NCBI GenBank assembly: GCA_031002005.1
Contig: JARYHS010006964.1
Location: forward strand, 744,001 to 808,000
Direction of reading: 5' to 3'
From: Vandiemenella viatica
Taxonomy: Eukaryota; Arthropoda; Insecta; Orthoptera; Morabidae
Length of the DNA: 64,000 nt
The position numbers and the translations under genes were made by a program. The notes under the pieces are model-generated. The model was not told the DNA's origin. It ran no database searches and saw only the letters and a program-made list of their open reading frames with translations. Positions 45,085 to 56,534 of this stretch are shown one piece after another (the stretch's first letter is position 1; the number at the start of each line of letters is the position of its first letter).

Positions 45085-46218
45085 CTGAAAAGAAGTAATG
45101 CCAATGTATATCACACTTTAAAAACATTAATATCATCACTGCCCACAGCAGAAATTCGTTTATTCTGCAGCTCCAAACCCTTAAAAATTTAGGCTAATGT
45201 TAGCTCAATAGTCTTGGACTTGAACACAGATTATTTTATTTCTGTACTATGAGCAGTAATATCCTTAGTGTTACTGCAAAATTAGCCATTTCCTGTGGTG
45301 CAAGTGTCAGACATTTATGTGTAATGCTACTACTGTCTACTTTATCGATTGATAATTTTCTTAAACTAGCTTTGCCTAGCATGCAATTGCAATGCCTCTT
45401 TTTCTGATACTAATCGCTGTGTAATAAAAATGGGTTTTCCCCATAAGCCAACTTACTTCTTATAACAAATATGATTAAAACTGGCAACGAAATGAGATTA
45501 AGTGTGTCATACTAATTACTAAGTACTAATTAGGCCTTTTTTAATGGAATATTTTGACAATGTGTCAGCACATGATTGGTACTATACGTAAACTTATGTC
45601 CTTAATGCCATATTATGCACTTAGATGTGATGTATAAAAATGAATAATAATGAAAATATGTGGCAAAAAGCATTATTTTGTATTATACATTATTACTAAA
45701 AAATTATTATAATTGGTTGCAGTCATGTTATTACTGCAAACAATATTTGCAACTAACACTCTGATTTAGTGAAAGAAAATTGTTCCATTGTTGTGGGACA
45801 GTTTTTGAAATTATATTTCCAACCATACGGGCATCATGCTGAATATATATCACCTCTTGCACTTCTAGCAAATCTTCTTCTTTAGAATTCAAAATATCAT
45901 AGGCATTGGGCAAATGGGAGAGGAATGAATTCTTCACCACTGTTATAACCAATATCGCTTGGGTACTCATCTGAAAGTTCAGCCAACAAACAAATCTCCA
46001 ATTTCATCATCTGTCGGAGACTTATTAGACTTATTACACTGCATATTTCTTCTTTTGGGGCAGAAGGCTCTGCAAAACTATCGTCTCTACAACCTATATT
46101 TCAACATTTTTCACAACTAATAAAGCTATAAATTCGAGTTCACTTGCCATTATAACTTGTTGACACCTTTTACTACACGCCAATACCAGCAGAGACACTT
46201 TACGTATAACGCCAACTG
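45085..46218. other. Intron/upstream of ankyrin copy 2 up to the assembly gap
   Basis: The part 45,087-45,200 matches the intron of copy 1. At 45,731-46,070 a minus-strand coding-like region (MQCNKSNKSPTDDEIGDLF, then a frame to 45,731) starts like some piggyBac-type transposases, but nothing after it confirms this. Confidence 0.3.
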
Positions 46219-47218
46219 NNNNNNNNNNNNNNNNNNNNNNNNNNNNNNNNNNNNNNNNNNNNNNNNNNNNNNNNNNNNNNNNNNNNNNNNNNNNNNNNNN
46301 NNNNNNNNNNNNNNNNNNNNNNNNNNNNNNNNNNNNNNNNNNNNNNNNNNNNNNNNNNNNNNNNNNNNNNNNNNNNNNNNNNNNNNNNNNNNNNNNNNNN
46401 NNNNNNNNNNNNNNNNNNNNNNNNNNNNNNNNNNNNNNNNNNNNNNNNNNNNNNNNNNNNNNNNNNNNNNNNNNNNNNNNNNNNNNNNNNNNNNNNNNNN
46501 NNNNNNNNNNNNNNNNNNNNNNNNNNNNNNNNNNNNNNNNNNNNNNNNNNNNNNNNNNNNNNNNNNNNNNNNNNNNNNNNNNNNNNNNNNNNNNNNNNNN
46601 NNNNNNNNNNNNNNNNNNNNNNNNNNNNNNNNNNNNNNNNNNNNNNNNNNNNNNNNNNNNNNNNNNNNNNNNNNNNNNNNNNNNNNNNNNNNNNNNNNNN
46701 NNNNNNNNNNNNNNNNNNNNNNNNNNNNNNNNNNNNNNNNNNNNNNNNNNNNNNNNNNNNNNNNNNNNNNNNNNNNNNNNNNNNNNNNNNNNNNNNNNNN
46801 NNNNNNNNNNNNNNNNNNNNNNNNNNNNNNNNNNNNNNNNNNNNNNNNNNNNNNNNNNNNNNNNNNNNNNNNNNNNNNNNNNNNNNNNNNNNNNNNNNNN
46901 NNNNNNNNNNNNNNNNNNNNNNNNNNNNNNNNNNNNNNNNNNNNNNNNNNNNNNNNNNNNNNNNNNNNNNNNNNNNNNNNNNNNNNNNNNNNNNNNNNNN
47001 NNNNNNNNNNNNNNNNNNNNNNNNNNNNNNNNNNNNNNNNNNNNNNNNNNNNNNNNNNNNNNNNNNNNNNNNNNNNNNNNNNNNNNNNNNNNNNNNNNNN
47101 NNNNNNNNNNNNNNNNNNNNNNNNNNNNNNNNNNNNNNNNNNNNNNNNNNNNNNNNNNNNNNNNNNNNNNNNNNNNNNNNNNNNNNNNNNNNNNNNNNNN
47201 NNNNNNNNNNNNNNNNNN
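46219..47218. other. Assembly gap (1,000 N)
   Basis: Exactly 1,000 N, a placeholder of unknown true length. Order across it relies on the assembly. The 369-codon ORF crossing it is meaningless. Confidence 0.99.
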
Positions 47219-47849
47219 AGAAGTAAGTTAAACGAAAACAGGATTAATATTCAACTAATCCAATAAATGGAGAGAAAAACTTCTTGCTTCAACAAATTAA
47301 ATTGTTGACGGTTTATATGAAGTTTCATTCTGCCAAAAAAGGTGAATAATATTTCAAGCGATTAGTCGCAGTTCTCAAAGTACCTGCAATAAATTAAACT
47401 GAAGTGATTTTTTTTTTGTAGGTATCTATCCTCTGTGCATGTATTTTTTTTCATTACAATTTTTGTTTAAAAAAATGTTTCTGTTAAGTAAACTGTCACA
47501 TTATAAGACTAATGAAGCAAGATAAAAATATTAGTCAACATTGTCGGAGTAAACGGTATCCTCTCCGTTCGGTTGTTCAATGAATGTAGTAATTCTTAAA
47601 ATAACTCGTGAATCCTATCTCCGTGAATCTTGAAACAATCGTTTGAAACAAATCTGTGGTGGTCTTTCTCAGATGACGTAATGCTGACTGCTGAGCGCTG
47701 CGATACCGTGACGTCACTGGCTCGCCTGCCGCTGAATGTTTCCGCAGTCACTTGCTGTTGAAAGTTGCGTAGCTATAACCTGCACTCCGTTCTTTTGGGA
47801 CTTATTCCAAATGCTGCCTTAATGGCGTTGCCCCTGTAGTAATTTTTTA
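47219..47849. other. No gene seen
   Basis: AT-rich sequence right of the gap, with a moderately GC-rich patch at 47,680-47,830 that I cannot identify. Confidence 0.35.
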
Positions 47850-48050
47850 AAATGGTTTTAGGCTTCTTCGACGTTGAGGTCATTAAAGGCAAAAGGAACC
47901 GTTGGTCAACAACTAGAAGAAATTCAGCCACGATATTCTTTAAGGAGCATCCCGGCGCTCACTGGGGTAATTATGGAAAAACCGATATTTGGCTGATTGG
48001 ATGGGGATTCGAACCTCACGGCCAGTGCGTTACCACCACGCGTGGCACAT
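47850..48050 (-). mobile_element. tRNA-derived SINE, minus strand
   Basis: Read on the minus strand it has an A-box-like ggtggtaacgcactggc (48,021-48,037), a B box ggttcgaatcccc (about 48,003-48,015), a body (gggatgctccttaaagaata) and a tail block (taatgacctcaacgtcgaag) near 47,865. It is the same general family as 11,618 but another subfamily with a different tail. The 118-codon + ORF over it is a shadow. Confidence 0.75.
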
Positions 48051-48059
48051 CCTCAAGAC

Positions 48060-50869
48060 TCACCTCTCTCTCTGACCTGTACATCCTGCGCTCTAACTAT
48101 GCTCTGGATCAACAGATATTGCTAGATATTGAGGCTGTCTTCGAAGCTCGTCCAACTGTTCGGTACTGGGACAGGCGGACGCGTGACGTTATTTCTCACC
48201 TCCAATAAGTGATAAGACGCCGCAGGCAGCTGCTCCACTGCACTGTGTCAACTATTTTAATATCTATTTTTCTATAGTTTAAATTGTATGCAGTTGCATA
48301 TAATGTCACAGAATTGGTTGGAGGTCTTCTAACTCATTCGCACGGGCCTACCGAGACATTGGGATCTAAACCTGAAATAATCATTGCAGTACAAGGAATT
48401 ATGTAATAGATATTCAATTTTTTAATGTATGTTAATGATTTGCGATACATTTTACTGAAATTGGTAAAAAGTTATTTAACGTGTTCCCATTTAGTAAATG
48501 AACGTTTTGAGAAGTTTACATAAATAGCTCTGTAAATTATATAATTGACTGACACTACTTTGGTTTTTACATTTTCTCTTGATAGCTTTCATCGATATCT
48601 GATATTACTATTTAACACATTATCATATACAAAGTGTCGCACTGTATTGTACTGTGACTGAATGAAAGGTTAGCGTTTATTAGTATCACACATCACAAAT
48701 AAAATATAATTATGTATTAATATACTGAACGCGAAGCGCCATAATATATGGTAACATATTGTGACTGACTGTTATAACTCTCTAGGCTCAGTGATGGAAT
48801 ATATGGAACCAGTTGTTATTAAACTAAACAAGAATAATAATCTGTTATACAGCTGTTTTGGATTCCCGATCAGTTTTATGCAGAATACCCGACGCGGAAA
48901 GCTCTGCCTATGTGCCTTCACGTAATTCATCTCCTTTCCGGCAGATCGCTCTGCCTGTGTGGATCGTCGTTCCTAGTTGTTCACCTGGCAGCCGACAGAG
49001 CGCTCTTAGCTCTGCGGTAGATCAGCTTTCCGCCGACTCTAACGCCTGATGAATCGTTTCTGAATTCCTTCTCGATAACGCCGTACAAATGTAATTTTTA
49101 TCAATGCGGTACCATTTTAGGTACTATCATTCTCTTATAATACCCCGTTTAGAAAAAATTTCATTCCTAATAAGATATTTTTCCAAAATTTCAAATTTCT
49201 CTATTGATTTCGGCATGCATACTATTTTCTTTAGGGTAACCAACAAAAATTGTGATATGGTGTGAAATGAGTCAAAGTTGGTTCTTTAATTTTAATTCAG
49301 TAAAAGAACACACTAATATTTACTTATGAGCAAATAAATCTTCCGTATCTCAGAATTATTTGATACAAGCTTTCTAATATTCGCTCAAAATAGAGAATTT
49401 TTTTAACAAAACATCAGCAAACGTATTATGATCCTAATTCATCACTTTACGATTACTCGAAAGAAACTAAGTATGATCCACACCATCGAAAAGATTTCAA
49501 TAAAAAAAAAAAAAAAAAAAAAAAACTGCACAAGTGGCAGCTTAGCTATATGATGAGTAAGTAATGGGAATACATCAAATCTCACCACAATCGAAACAGC
49601 TGACTAATAGGTGGCCTACAACAAACACGAAAAATAATAATCTGCTCACTGCAAACAAATATTAATAAAGTCTATTGTTGCCTGTTTAGACAAAACAAAA
49701 GAATGTAATATTTAAATAAAAATGCGGATCTTTATTTTACTGTTGTATCTCCGAGACCTCAATGTTGTCGCCATCTCTGGTAAGCGGAGCAGACGTTAGA
49801 CAGTGACGCGTCGCCTGATCGGCTGCCAGAAATTATATTTAACAATTTAGCAAAATAATTATACCTTCCTATAAAAAAAAAAAGTATTTTTTTTTTCAAG
49901 CTCAGCATTTGGGTTTCTATACATAGAGCTCAAGCAGAGAACCAACGTATATAATTATACATGTTCGCTGCGACCAATTAGGACCATACTATTACTCATT
50001 CTTGTATTTGGCGGTGAGTTATATTTTCTTTTTGGCCAAGAAATCCTCCATTCGTTTTGACTGGGCCAGTTTGCATTCTTCCGTCCGTGGGTTAACGCGT
50101 TTTCTTTTTGATTGTTTGTCTCGGCTTCTCTCATGCATCATTAACTTCTTCCGAAAGATATCTCTATCAAAAGCATCGTCAGGTTTTATAAACTACGTAA
50201 TTATGGTTTTGTTTCTTATAACAAAGAAATTAAAAGTATTTTAGTCACCCTGTTTTCCTCCATTCGTAAAACATATAGTTGCACGATAAAATATAAGCAG
50301 TTAAGATTTGCCAGAGATACACCAGGAAGTTTATAATAATATTGGACAATCATATGGCACATGTCTATACATGACAACTGATTTACTGAACAAGAGAACA
50401 AATGCAGCCAAAGTTCTCCACAAGAGCCTCATCTTCATCTGTCATTCTTCCACTGCAGTAAGCAGCCAACACCCTGATTTGTTTCTGTTTTACTTAGCCA
50501 AGGAATCTACTCCAAGTAACTCATGGCCATGATCTATGAACACCAGTGGACTGGTAACTTTAGTTAATTAGTATGAAAACTCTTCCACAAATTGCTCCTC
50601 TCTTTTGCGATACACTCTGTAACCATCGGGAAAAATCCTCACTGTCTGGTACTTCTTCCTTTAACCAACTCCCTACCACAATTATTACTTGTGAATCCGT
50701 GCATCTCTATTTGGTTTGCAATTTCGATTACATTGTTCATTATACTTCTAGCTGTTCACCAGTAACTTCCCATAGTACTGGCTTTATATTTTAGTACTAA
50801 CTTCCACCTTCCCAGTGTGGTGGACGATCGGACTTTCTTTCTCTTGTCCGCCTTGCCACTCCCGAGAAG
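48060..50869. other. Intergenic sequence without recognisable gene
   Basis: Mostly AT-rich, with an A run at 49,501-49,525. GC-richer islands at 48,860-49,050 and 49,740-49,840 have short frames but no domain. Confidence 0.35.
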
Positions 50870-51660
50870 GACATATAAACTGTGGGTAACCTATAGTCAT
50901 GTGAGTGATTGTACTTTTAAGTAAAACTCTCAGTAAGGGTATGTACAGATATATACACTTTATTACAACCTTTATGTACATTAAAGTCTCTCCTACCTCC
51001 CTCTATCCTTCCATCGACTATCACCCCGCCTGTACGTTAATCATTGACATCAACATTGCTTATGAATCACTGGCTAGCTCTCACCCGTATTTCTGGCTGT
51101 GAAGTCGCCTCGCTACATCACTCCGTAGTCTTCCGACCTCCTCCTAGATACTCGGCTAGCTCGAACAAGCGTCCTCCTGGCAGACAGACAGACGGACGGA
51201 CCACTTCTCCTTCTGTGCAATCCAGTTTTGTGCAGATCTCTCCTCCCTTAAGATCTTAGTGGGAAGTGCCTCTGGCCAATAGAAATAACTCTTCTCCTAC
51301 TCTCAGTCTCCTGTATGACGTCGTGCTACCACTTAATTTAGCTGGCCATCCGATCTACTTTAGGGTCATTGCTACTTGGATGCTTATATTCCTAAGCTTC
51401 TTACTGTTTTGAAACTCTGTTGCAACTACCCTGGTTCCAACCCACTGCTATATGCAATCGCCATTTACTTGGCTTTTTTAACTTTAGTACTGTATCCCAA
51501 AATTCCTTGACTGTCCACTTCAATGGTTTTACTCCAGTCAGTTATTGTTTCGGTAACTTCATGAATTTCTTTAAGATCTGTGTCTTTTCCCATCATCTAT
51601 CTACCATCAATATCTCTTTGATCAACTATTTTCATCCTTTATCCAGCAGCCCCTTATCCT
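50870..51660 (-). repeat. Possible LTR-like or 3' region of a minus-strand retroelement
   Basis: On the minus strand a purine-rich tract (aagggaggagag, about 51,245) is followed by ~390 bases with a cttgttcgagctagccgag block, an AATAAA (about 50,963) and a terminus near gttacccaca. This resembles polypurine tract plus LTR. A second copy is not in the window, and its link to the ORF at 51.7-52.8 kb is unproven. Confidence 0.25.
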
Positions 51661-51689
51661 AAAAAAAAAAAAAAAAGCACAGTCGTGAC

Positions 51690-52790
51690 TCCATCATCCC
51701 TGGAAATGGGTTTCCTTACTGCTTTTGCTGATTACTCAGAAAGTACCCTCCTTGCCCCTCCCGTTATGTGTAGGCCATGCCTTGTGAAAGCCCACCTACC
51801 AATGGTGTTCACAGGCACAACACCCAAGACGGTCTTTCCCAACTTTAGTTTCCGCCTCACAGCATTGTTCAGTTGTGGCCGCCCATGGCGACTTAGTACC
51901 TGTATGAGTTCCACCCCAGTATGCTGCGCCTCCTTCACCACCTTCCTCAGGTCACTCTCTATACTATAACTCGCGTTTCTATTAATAGAATTCTCGGCAC
52001 CTCCCACTATCAATACTCTATCGTCCTTAATGAAACTCTTACAAAGCGAACCTACATTTTCTATTACCTATACTAATGTTGCACTAGGTTTGAAAAAACT
52101 TGTAACCTAGTAACTGATGCTGTTGAAGAAGACCTACACCTCTCCCATGGCTATTACCTAGCAGCAGAACCATTTTTTTTTCTCTCTTACTTTGCACGCC
52201 CTTATACCTAAAGGCCTGCTACATCTACATCTACATGAGGCATTTCTCCTCCTAACTCTATCAACAGGTCAAAACCTATTTTTCCCCACAACTTCTAAAG
52301 TGTCTGGCTTCTTCATCCTTATCAACTCTATTTCTCCTACAACCTGTTACCAGGTTCCAACCATCCTTCTCAACTTCCTAAACCCAGTATTCCTACTTTC
52401 TGCCACTATAACATGAGTCTCGACAAGCTCAGCCCCCACAAGTTGTGCCTCCGCAGACTGAGCCTCCACAAACTGAGTTTCCACAGGCTGAGCCTCCACA
52501 GGCTGAGCCTTCACAGATTGAGCCTCCACAGGACGAGCCTCAAGAACCGTGATCTTTTCACGTAACTCCCTCATCATTTCGCCAATCTCCCTCCACCCTT
52601 TCATCCAAACGACAAGGTGAAAAAACCATGGGAGAGCCTAATTTATTTCCCACGTTTCCTCCTTCCCTACATGCCCAATGAAACCACTTCTTACACCGAC
52701 TACAACCAAACACCTTCGCAACGTACCTGTGACAGGCGCCAAATATTCCAGTTATGATTTTTCCCAAATAATTCTAGCACATTCTAAGCG
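51690..52790 (-). pseudogene. Decayed retroelement ORF1: PHD-like zinc finger, VEAQ repeats, SGNH esterase-like domain
   Basis: Reading minus-strand pieces in order: a Cys-rich module (FGCSRCKKWFHWACRE, 52,670-52,715) with the CxxC...H..C core of a PHD finger; a coiled-coil start (EIGEMMRELREKITVLEA); about eight 15-bp repeats encoding xVEAQ units (52,418-52,537); a VLLLGNSHGRG block (about 52,140-52,170) corresponding to SGNH block I (usually GDS); IVGGAENSINRN; and FTRHGLHITGG with the likely catalytic His. PHD plus esterase in ORF1 is known for CR1-like LINEs. Stops and shifts occur at 52,020-52,130 and 52,200-52,350, so it is dead. No ORF2 follows in the expected direction. Confidence 0.6.
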
Positions 52791-52799
52791 AATCTTACA

Positions 52800-54131
52800 T
52801 TTATTTGCTAAAGTAGTCTGATAACGTTTACACTATATTTTTAATGTTTTTAATAAACTGGATAAGAGCTTTACTCCTAAATCAAGTTATTGTAATTAAT
52901 ATGTAGTACTTTAATCAAATACTTATTTCTATTTAACTAAGAAGTTGTTATTTCAATATTTTTGGAAATAAATAAATATGAAACGTTTGAATTTAAGACT
53001 TAAATAAGTGATTAATAAACTATTATACTGAAATATAAATTAGTAAATATATCTCACGATTTATTAAGTGACATCTACATTCCATATTTTTTAAATCGAT
53101 ACTATGGAAGCAAAAGTCTGATATTAACAATCATTTACTTATTATTATTATTTGCTGTATTTCTAGCAGATTATTCTCTTTTTTTTAATATAAAAAAATT
53201 AATAAAAAATAACAAAATGTTATATTTTATGCAAAACAAAAGTCTAATTGCATCTTAGCAACAATCTGCAACAATCTGAACTATACCACTTATTTTTTAG
53301 TTCCACAAGAAAATTGAGATGTTAATTTAGATATACCTAAATGTTTATTTACAATTATCAATATTTAAACTAATTATCAAGCTTTCAGCTTATTTCCAAA
53401 CCAAAAACTAGCGAAAAAGAAATGAATATGAGCCATTAAGAATAAGGTATTTTTGTAGTTCTATTACCAACTGAAAAATGTTTTTATTTCGCCTCAGTAA
53501 CAATAATCCTAACTATTTATTTTATAACTGAAAGCTTTAAACTAATTTAGATGGTAAAACTTAGCTGATGACGAAGTTATTTCAGGTTTAGTGCACAGCA
53601 ATTCACATCCACAACCAGAGCTCGCTTCATTAAAGATAAATAAATAAACTACCATAAAAACTGAAAGAATTTAAATTTCAAATTAGTAGATGGCAAATGT
53701 AGGTGGAACGAGAAACGGAGAAAGACAGGTGTGTAGGACATATTGCCACTGGAGTGTGTGCCCCCGCTATTATATCAAATTAAATTTTACAGCTTAATAT
53801 TGAAGGAATAAGTTTATCGAAATGTAATTACTTATTAAATATACTGAAGAGTAACAAGGTAGATATTCTTTTCCTGCTTCGTTTTAATATTATAACAAAA
53901 GAAATATCAACAAAACATTTCTTGTAGTAATGGCAATTTTCGTATTAGCGCAGTTTTGCTTATCTTTTCTATATGTTGTATCTAAAAATAAATTCTTAAA
54001 TTATGTATTAAGTATTATGTGGTAACAGCAATTTAGAGTTTACAGGGTGAAATATGCGTTAAACACCAGAAAATCTAAAATTTGAAAATTTTTGTATCTT
54101 TGTAGCAGAATTGGTACCTATGTTCTGTCTT
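52800..54131. other. Very AT-rich sequence, no gene seen
   Basis: Long A/T-rich stretch with only short frames and simple-sequence tracts. Confidence 0.45.
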
Positions 54132-55250
54132 GGAGAAAGGAATATATGGAGACGACGCAAGGGACCTTCACAACGCACTGGAGTGAAGCCGGATACAGAG
54201 AAGTGGGGTGGAGAAATCGCCATATTGTTAGGCCGTAGGAACACGGGGAATAGGCACAAAAACCTCAACGGAACCATATGACAACCGTGGCACAGCAATT
54301 TGATGATGGATTGTTATGTAACTCTACGAAACAGACCAAAAATGAAGAATAAATTTGTTTTATATCCTGCTTAGTTCTCGAAATATACTGTCTCAAAAGT
54401 CAGGTGTTTTGGGTTGAAATTATTAAGAACCATTTCCCCAAGGTCAAATTTTGTGTTAGATTCTTATGTAATATGACGAGACAAATAGAAAATAATGAAT
54501 AAAAGTTTTCGAAATCTCGCTTAGTTCTCGAGATATACCGTCTCAAAAGTGAGGTGTTTTAGGTTGAACTTCAGAAGAAAACTATCCCCAAAGTCACGAG
54601 TGACTACGAGCTTTCGTCAGCCTGTAGACACCGGACACCTGATGAAGACAGCCGAGTTGGTTGTCGAAACGTAGTGTTTCCAAAACACCATCCGGCTGCA
54701 CACCCGTGAAGACTACATTGCTTCAGTAGGCCTACGCCGGGAAAATCTCCACGCACACAACTAATAATAAATTGTTTGTCCCTTCTGGTACAAGCTGATT
54801 TCAACCTACCCACACTTCCATTAATATTGTCGCTACAAAATCAAACTATGTAGACATACTTTAACACATGAAATGAATCGCGAACTAAATTTCAGGTAAC
54901 AACAACGTTTGTTTCATCATGCTTCATAGTTCACACAGCATGCATAAACCATATTCATTGTATCGCGATGTAAACTTGACCCGCTTATATTAGGCTTCCA
55001 ACACTTGTTTACAATAAGGCTAGCCTTTTAGGTGCAAAGTAGTAACATATGCTGATTGTCTATACTACACCAACAAATATTTGAGAACGACATTATCCTG
55101 TTGAGAGCAATGAATAAATTTATAACGATAGGCCCTGGTGTCGCAGTCACCTATCAGACAATGTGACTTAATTATGAAACGTAATTCCAGGTTTTTTCCT
55201 ATTTTGTCTGTTTGTGCAACCCTATGCAACACAACTTGGCGTAACTTTTT
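54132..55250 (+). mobile_element. Copy 3 of the inverted-repeat family, interrupted at 54,600-54,830
   Basis: It starts gaaaggaatatatggagacg at about 54,135. Units with ttatgtaa occur at about 54,305 and 54,455 (150 bp). After an unrelated segment the match to copy 4 resumes: atcgcgatgtaaac at 54,961 against 57,227, then acaataaggctagcc, acaacaaatatttga-like and acgcaacacaa-like blocks to about 55,240. The right terminal repeat is not found. Confidence 0.62.
54600..54830 (+). repeat. Insertion in copy 3, probably the 3' end of a retroelement
   Basis: It contains ctgatgaagacagccgagtt followed by ggttgtcgaaacgtagtg, a motif common near 3' ends of LINE or Penelope-type elements. It interrupts the alignment of copy 3 with copy 4. 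The exact family is not recognised. Confidence 0.4.
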
Positions 55251-55644
55251 ATTTTATTTTTTATCTACCCTTCAGTTATACAGCCTAATAGGCACTACAT
55301 ATTATTATTTTTATTGTTATTACATAGTGTCAACGCTTTTCACGCAACATTTGTATGCAAGGAATTTGGCATATAGTTTCATTACACTTTGACTTATAGT
55401 CTAATTAATTCTATAATATTAAATTTCCAATGGCTTACTATTGTAACAGTTACAGCTGATATTACAAACTCTTTAGTATTATAAATAGTAACAAATGTTG
55501 CTTATTGTATTTATACTCTGTACCTCCTCCTTACAATTTACGTTTCCAGGAGCTGAGCTTGAACCCTAACCTCTGGTTACTACTTAGGATCGTATTCTTT
55601 CCTTGCTTTAATGTTTAACCGATTCTGTTTGTTTTGCTAATGTT
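55251..55644. other. AT-rich sequence, no gene seen
   Basis: Between the repeat copy and the LINE fragment nothing is recognisable. Confidence 0.35.
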
Positions 55645-56533
55645 TCTATTACTAATGCTCATTGGAGTTTATAGGCATGCTTCCGCTATAGTAGTATGAG
55701 GGATTTGCTAGAGTACAACATTGCAGTGGTGTTTTACAGTTCCCGGAAGTTTCTGTAGAATACTGTTTACTCTTATCCGCGAATAATTTTCTATGCTCGT
55801 AAGTTTGGCCGCATGACCTCCGTCGGCCGGTCCCTATGTCCGCTCGGTGCAGATATCTTTTTCTGTGCAGTTGAGATACTTTGTTCGCCAAATTGTCGCG
55901 AATAATCCATAATCTCTCATCTAGAATTATCTATTCTCAACTAGAATTGATCTATTCAGTATTATGTTGATGTCCGGCGTCCTTACTTCTTCCGTCATTG
56001 AACAGGCCGATATTACATGTTCAGGGGTTCCTTCTGCCCCGCACTCACATAAGCTCGTTTCTTTCAGCCCTCTTTGACACAGTAGGCTGTTATATGGACC
56101 GTGCCCGGTGACATAATGTATTAGACCTGGTGTGGGGTGACAGTATTCAAGTTGCAGTCGTTCTTGTATGTTCGGAAACACGCTGTATAATCTTGTGCCT
56201 GTGCAACTATTGTCCCACCGCTCCTGTCATTCAGCAAGAAGTGCAGCGCTGACTTCTGCCGCATTCTGTCGAACTGTTCCCACAATCTCCTGCACCCTGG
56301 CCTGATTTCCTTTTCGTAACCAGTAATGCCTCCCCCTCCCCTTTCCTCTGATTTCGAGGTCTAGTGTCCATACACCTATGACATTTGGTAGGGCATTTGT
56401 GAAGGTAGTACTGTAGGCTCCACTAAATCGCAGCAACACACTTCTCTGCACTGTTAGGACCGCCTCCCTAGGTTTCACCAGTCGAAGTCTGTGTGCCCAG
56501 ACACTGGACGCGTACCCTACCAGAGTGCTAAAA
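55645..56533 (-). pseudogene. 3' fragment of an R1-like LINE ORF2, minus strand
   Basis: Minus-strand frames give LVGYASSVWAHRLR, VQRSVLLRFSGAYS, NVIGVWTLDLEIRG, YWLRKGNQARVQEIVG, then PTPGLIHYVTGHGPYNS, CECGAEGTPEHVISAC, and a basic tail. The order and many residues match the post-RT region and Cys/His motif of the LINE at 27.2-27.9 kb, but divergence shows another subfamily. The fragment stops sharply at 56,533 where an inverted-repeat element begins. Confidence 0.8.
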
Positions 56534-56534
56534 T

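Noticed and set aside
45731..46070. piggyBac-type transposase N-terminus
   Set aside because: The acidic start is suggestive but a stop and frame change follow and no catalytic motif is seen.
46157..47266. 369-codon ORF
   Set aside because: It is almost entirely the 1,000-N gap.
47852..48208. 118-codon + ORF
   Set aside because: Antisense to a tRNA-derived SINE on the minus strand.
52418..52537. CRISPR-like array of short direct repeats
   Set aside because: Units are contiguous 15-bp coding repeats without spacers, in a eukaryotic context.
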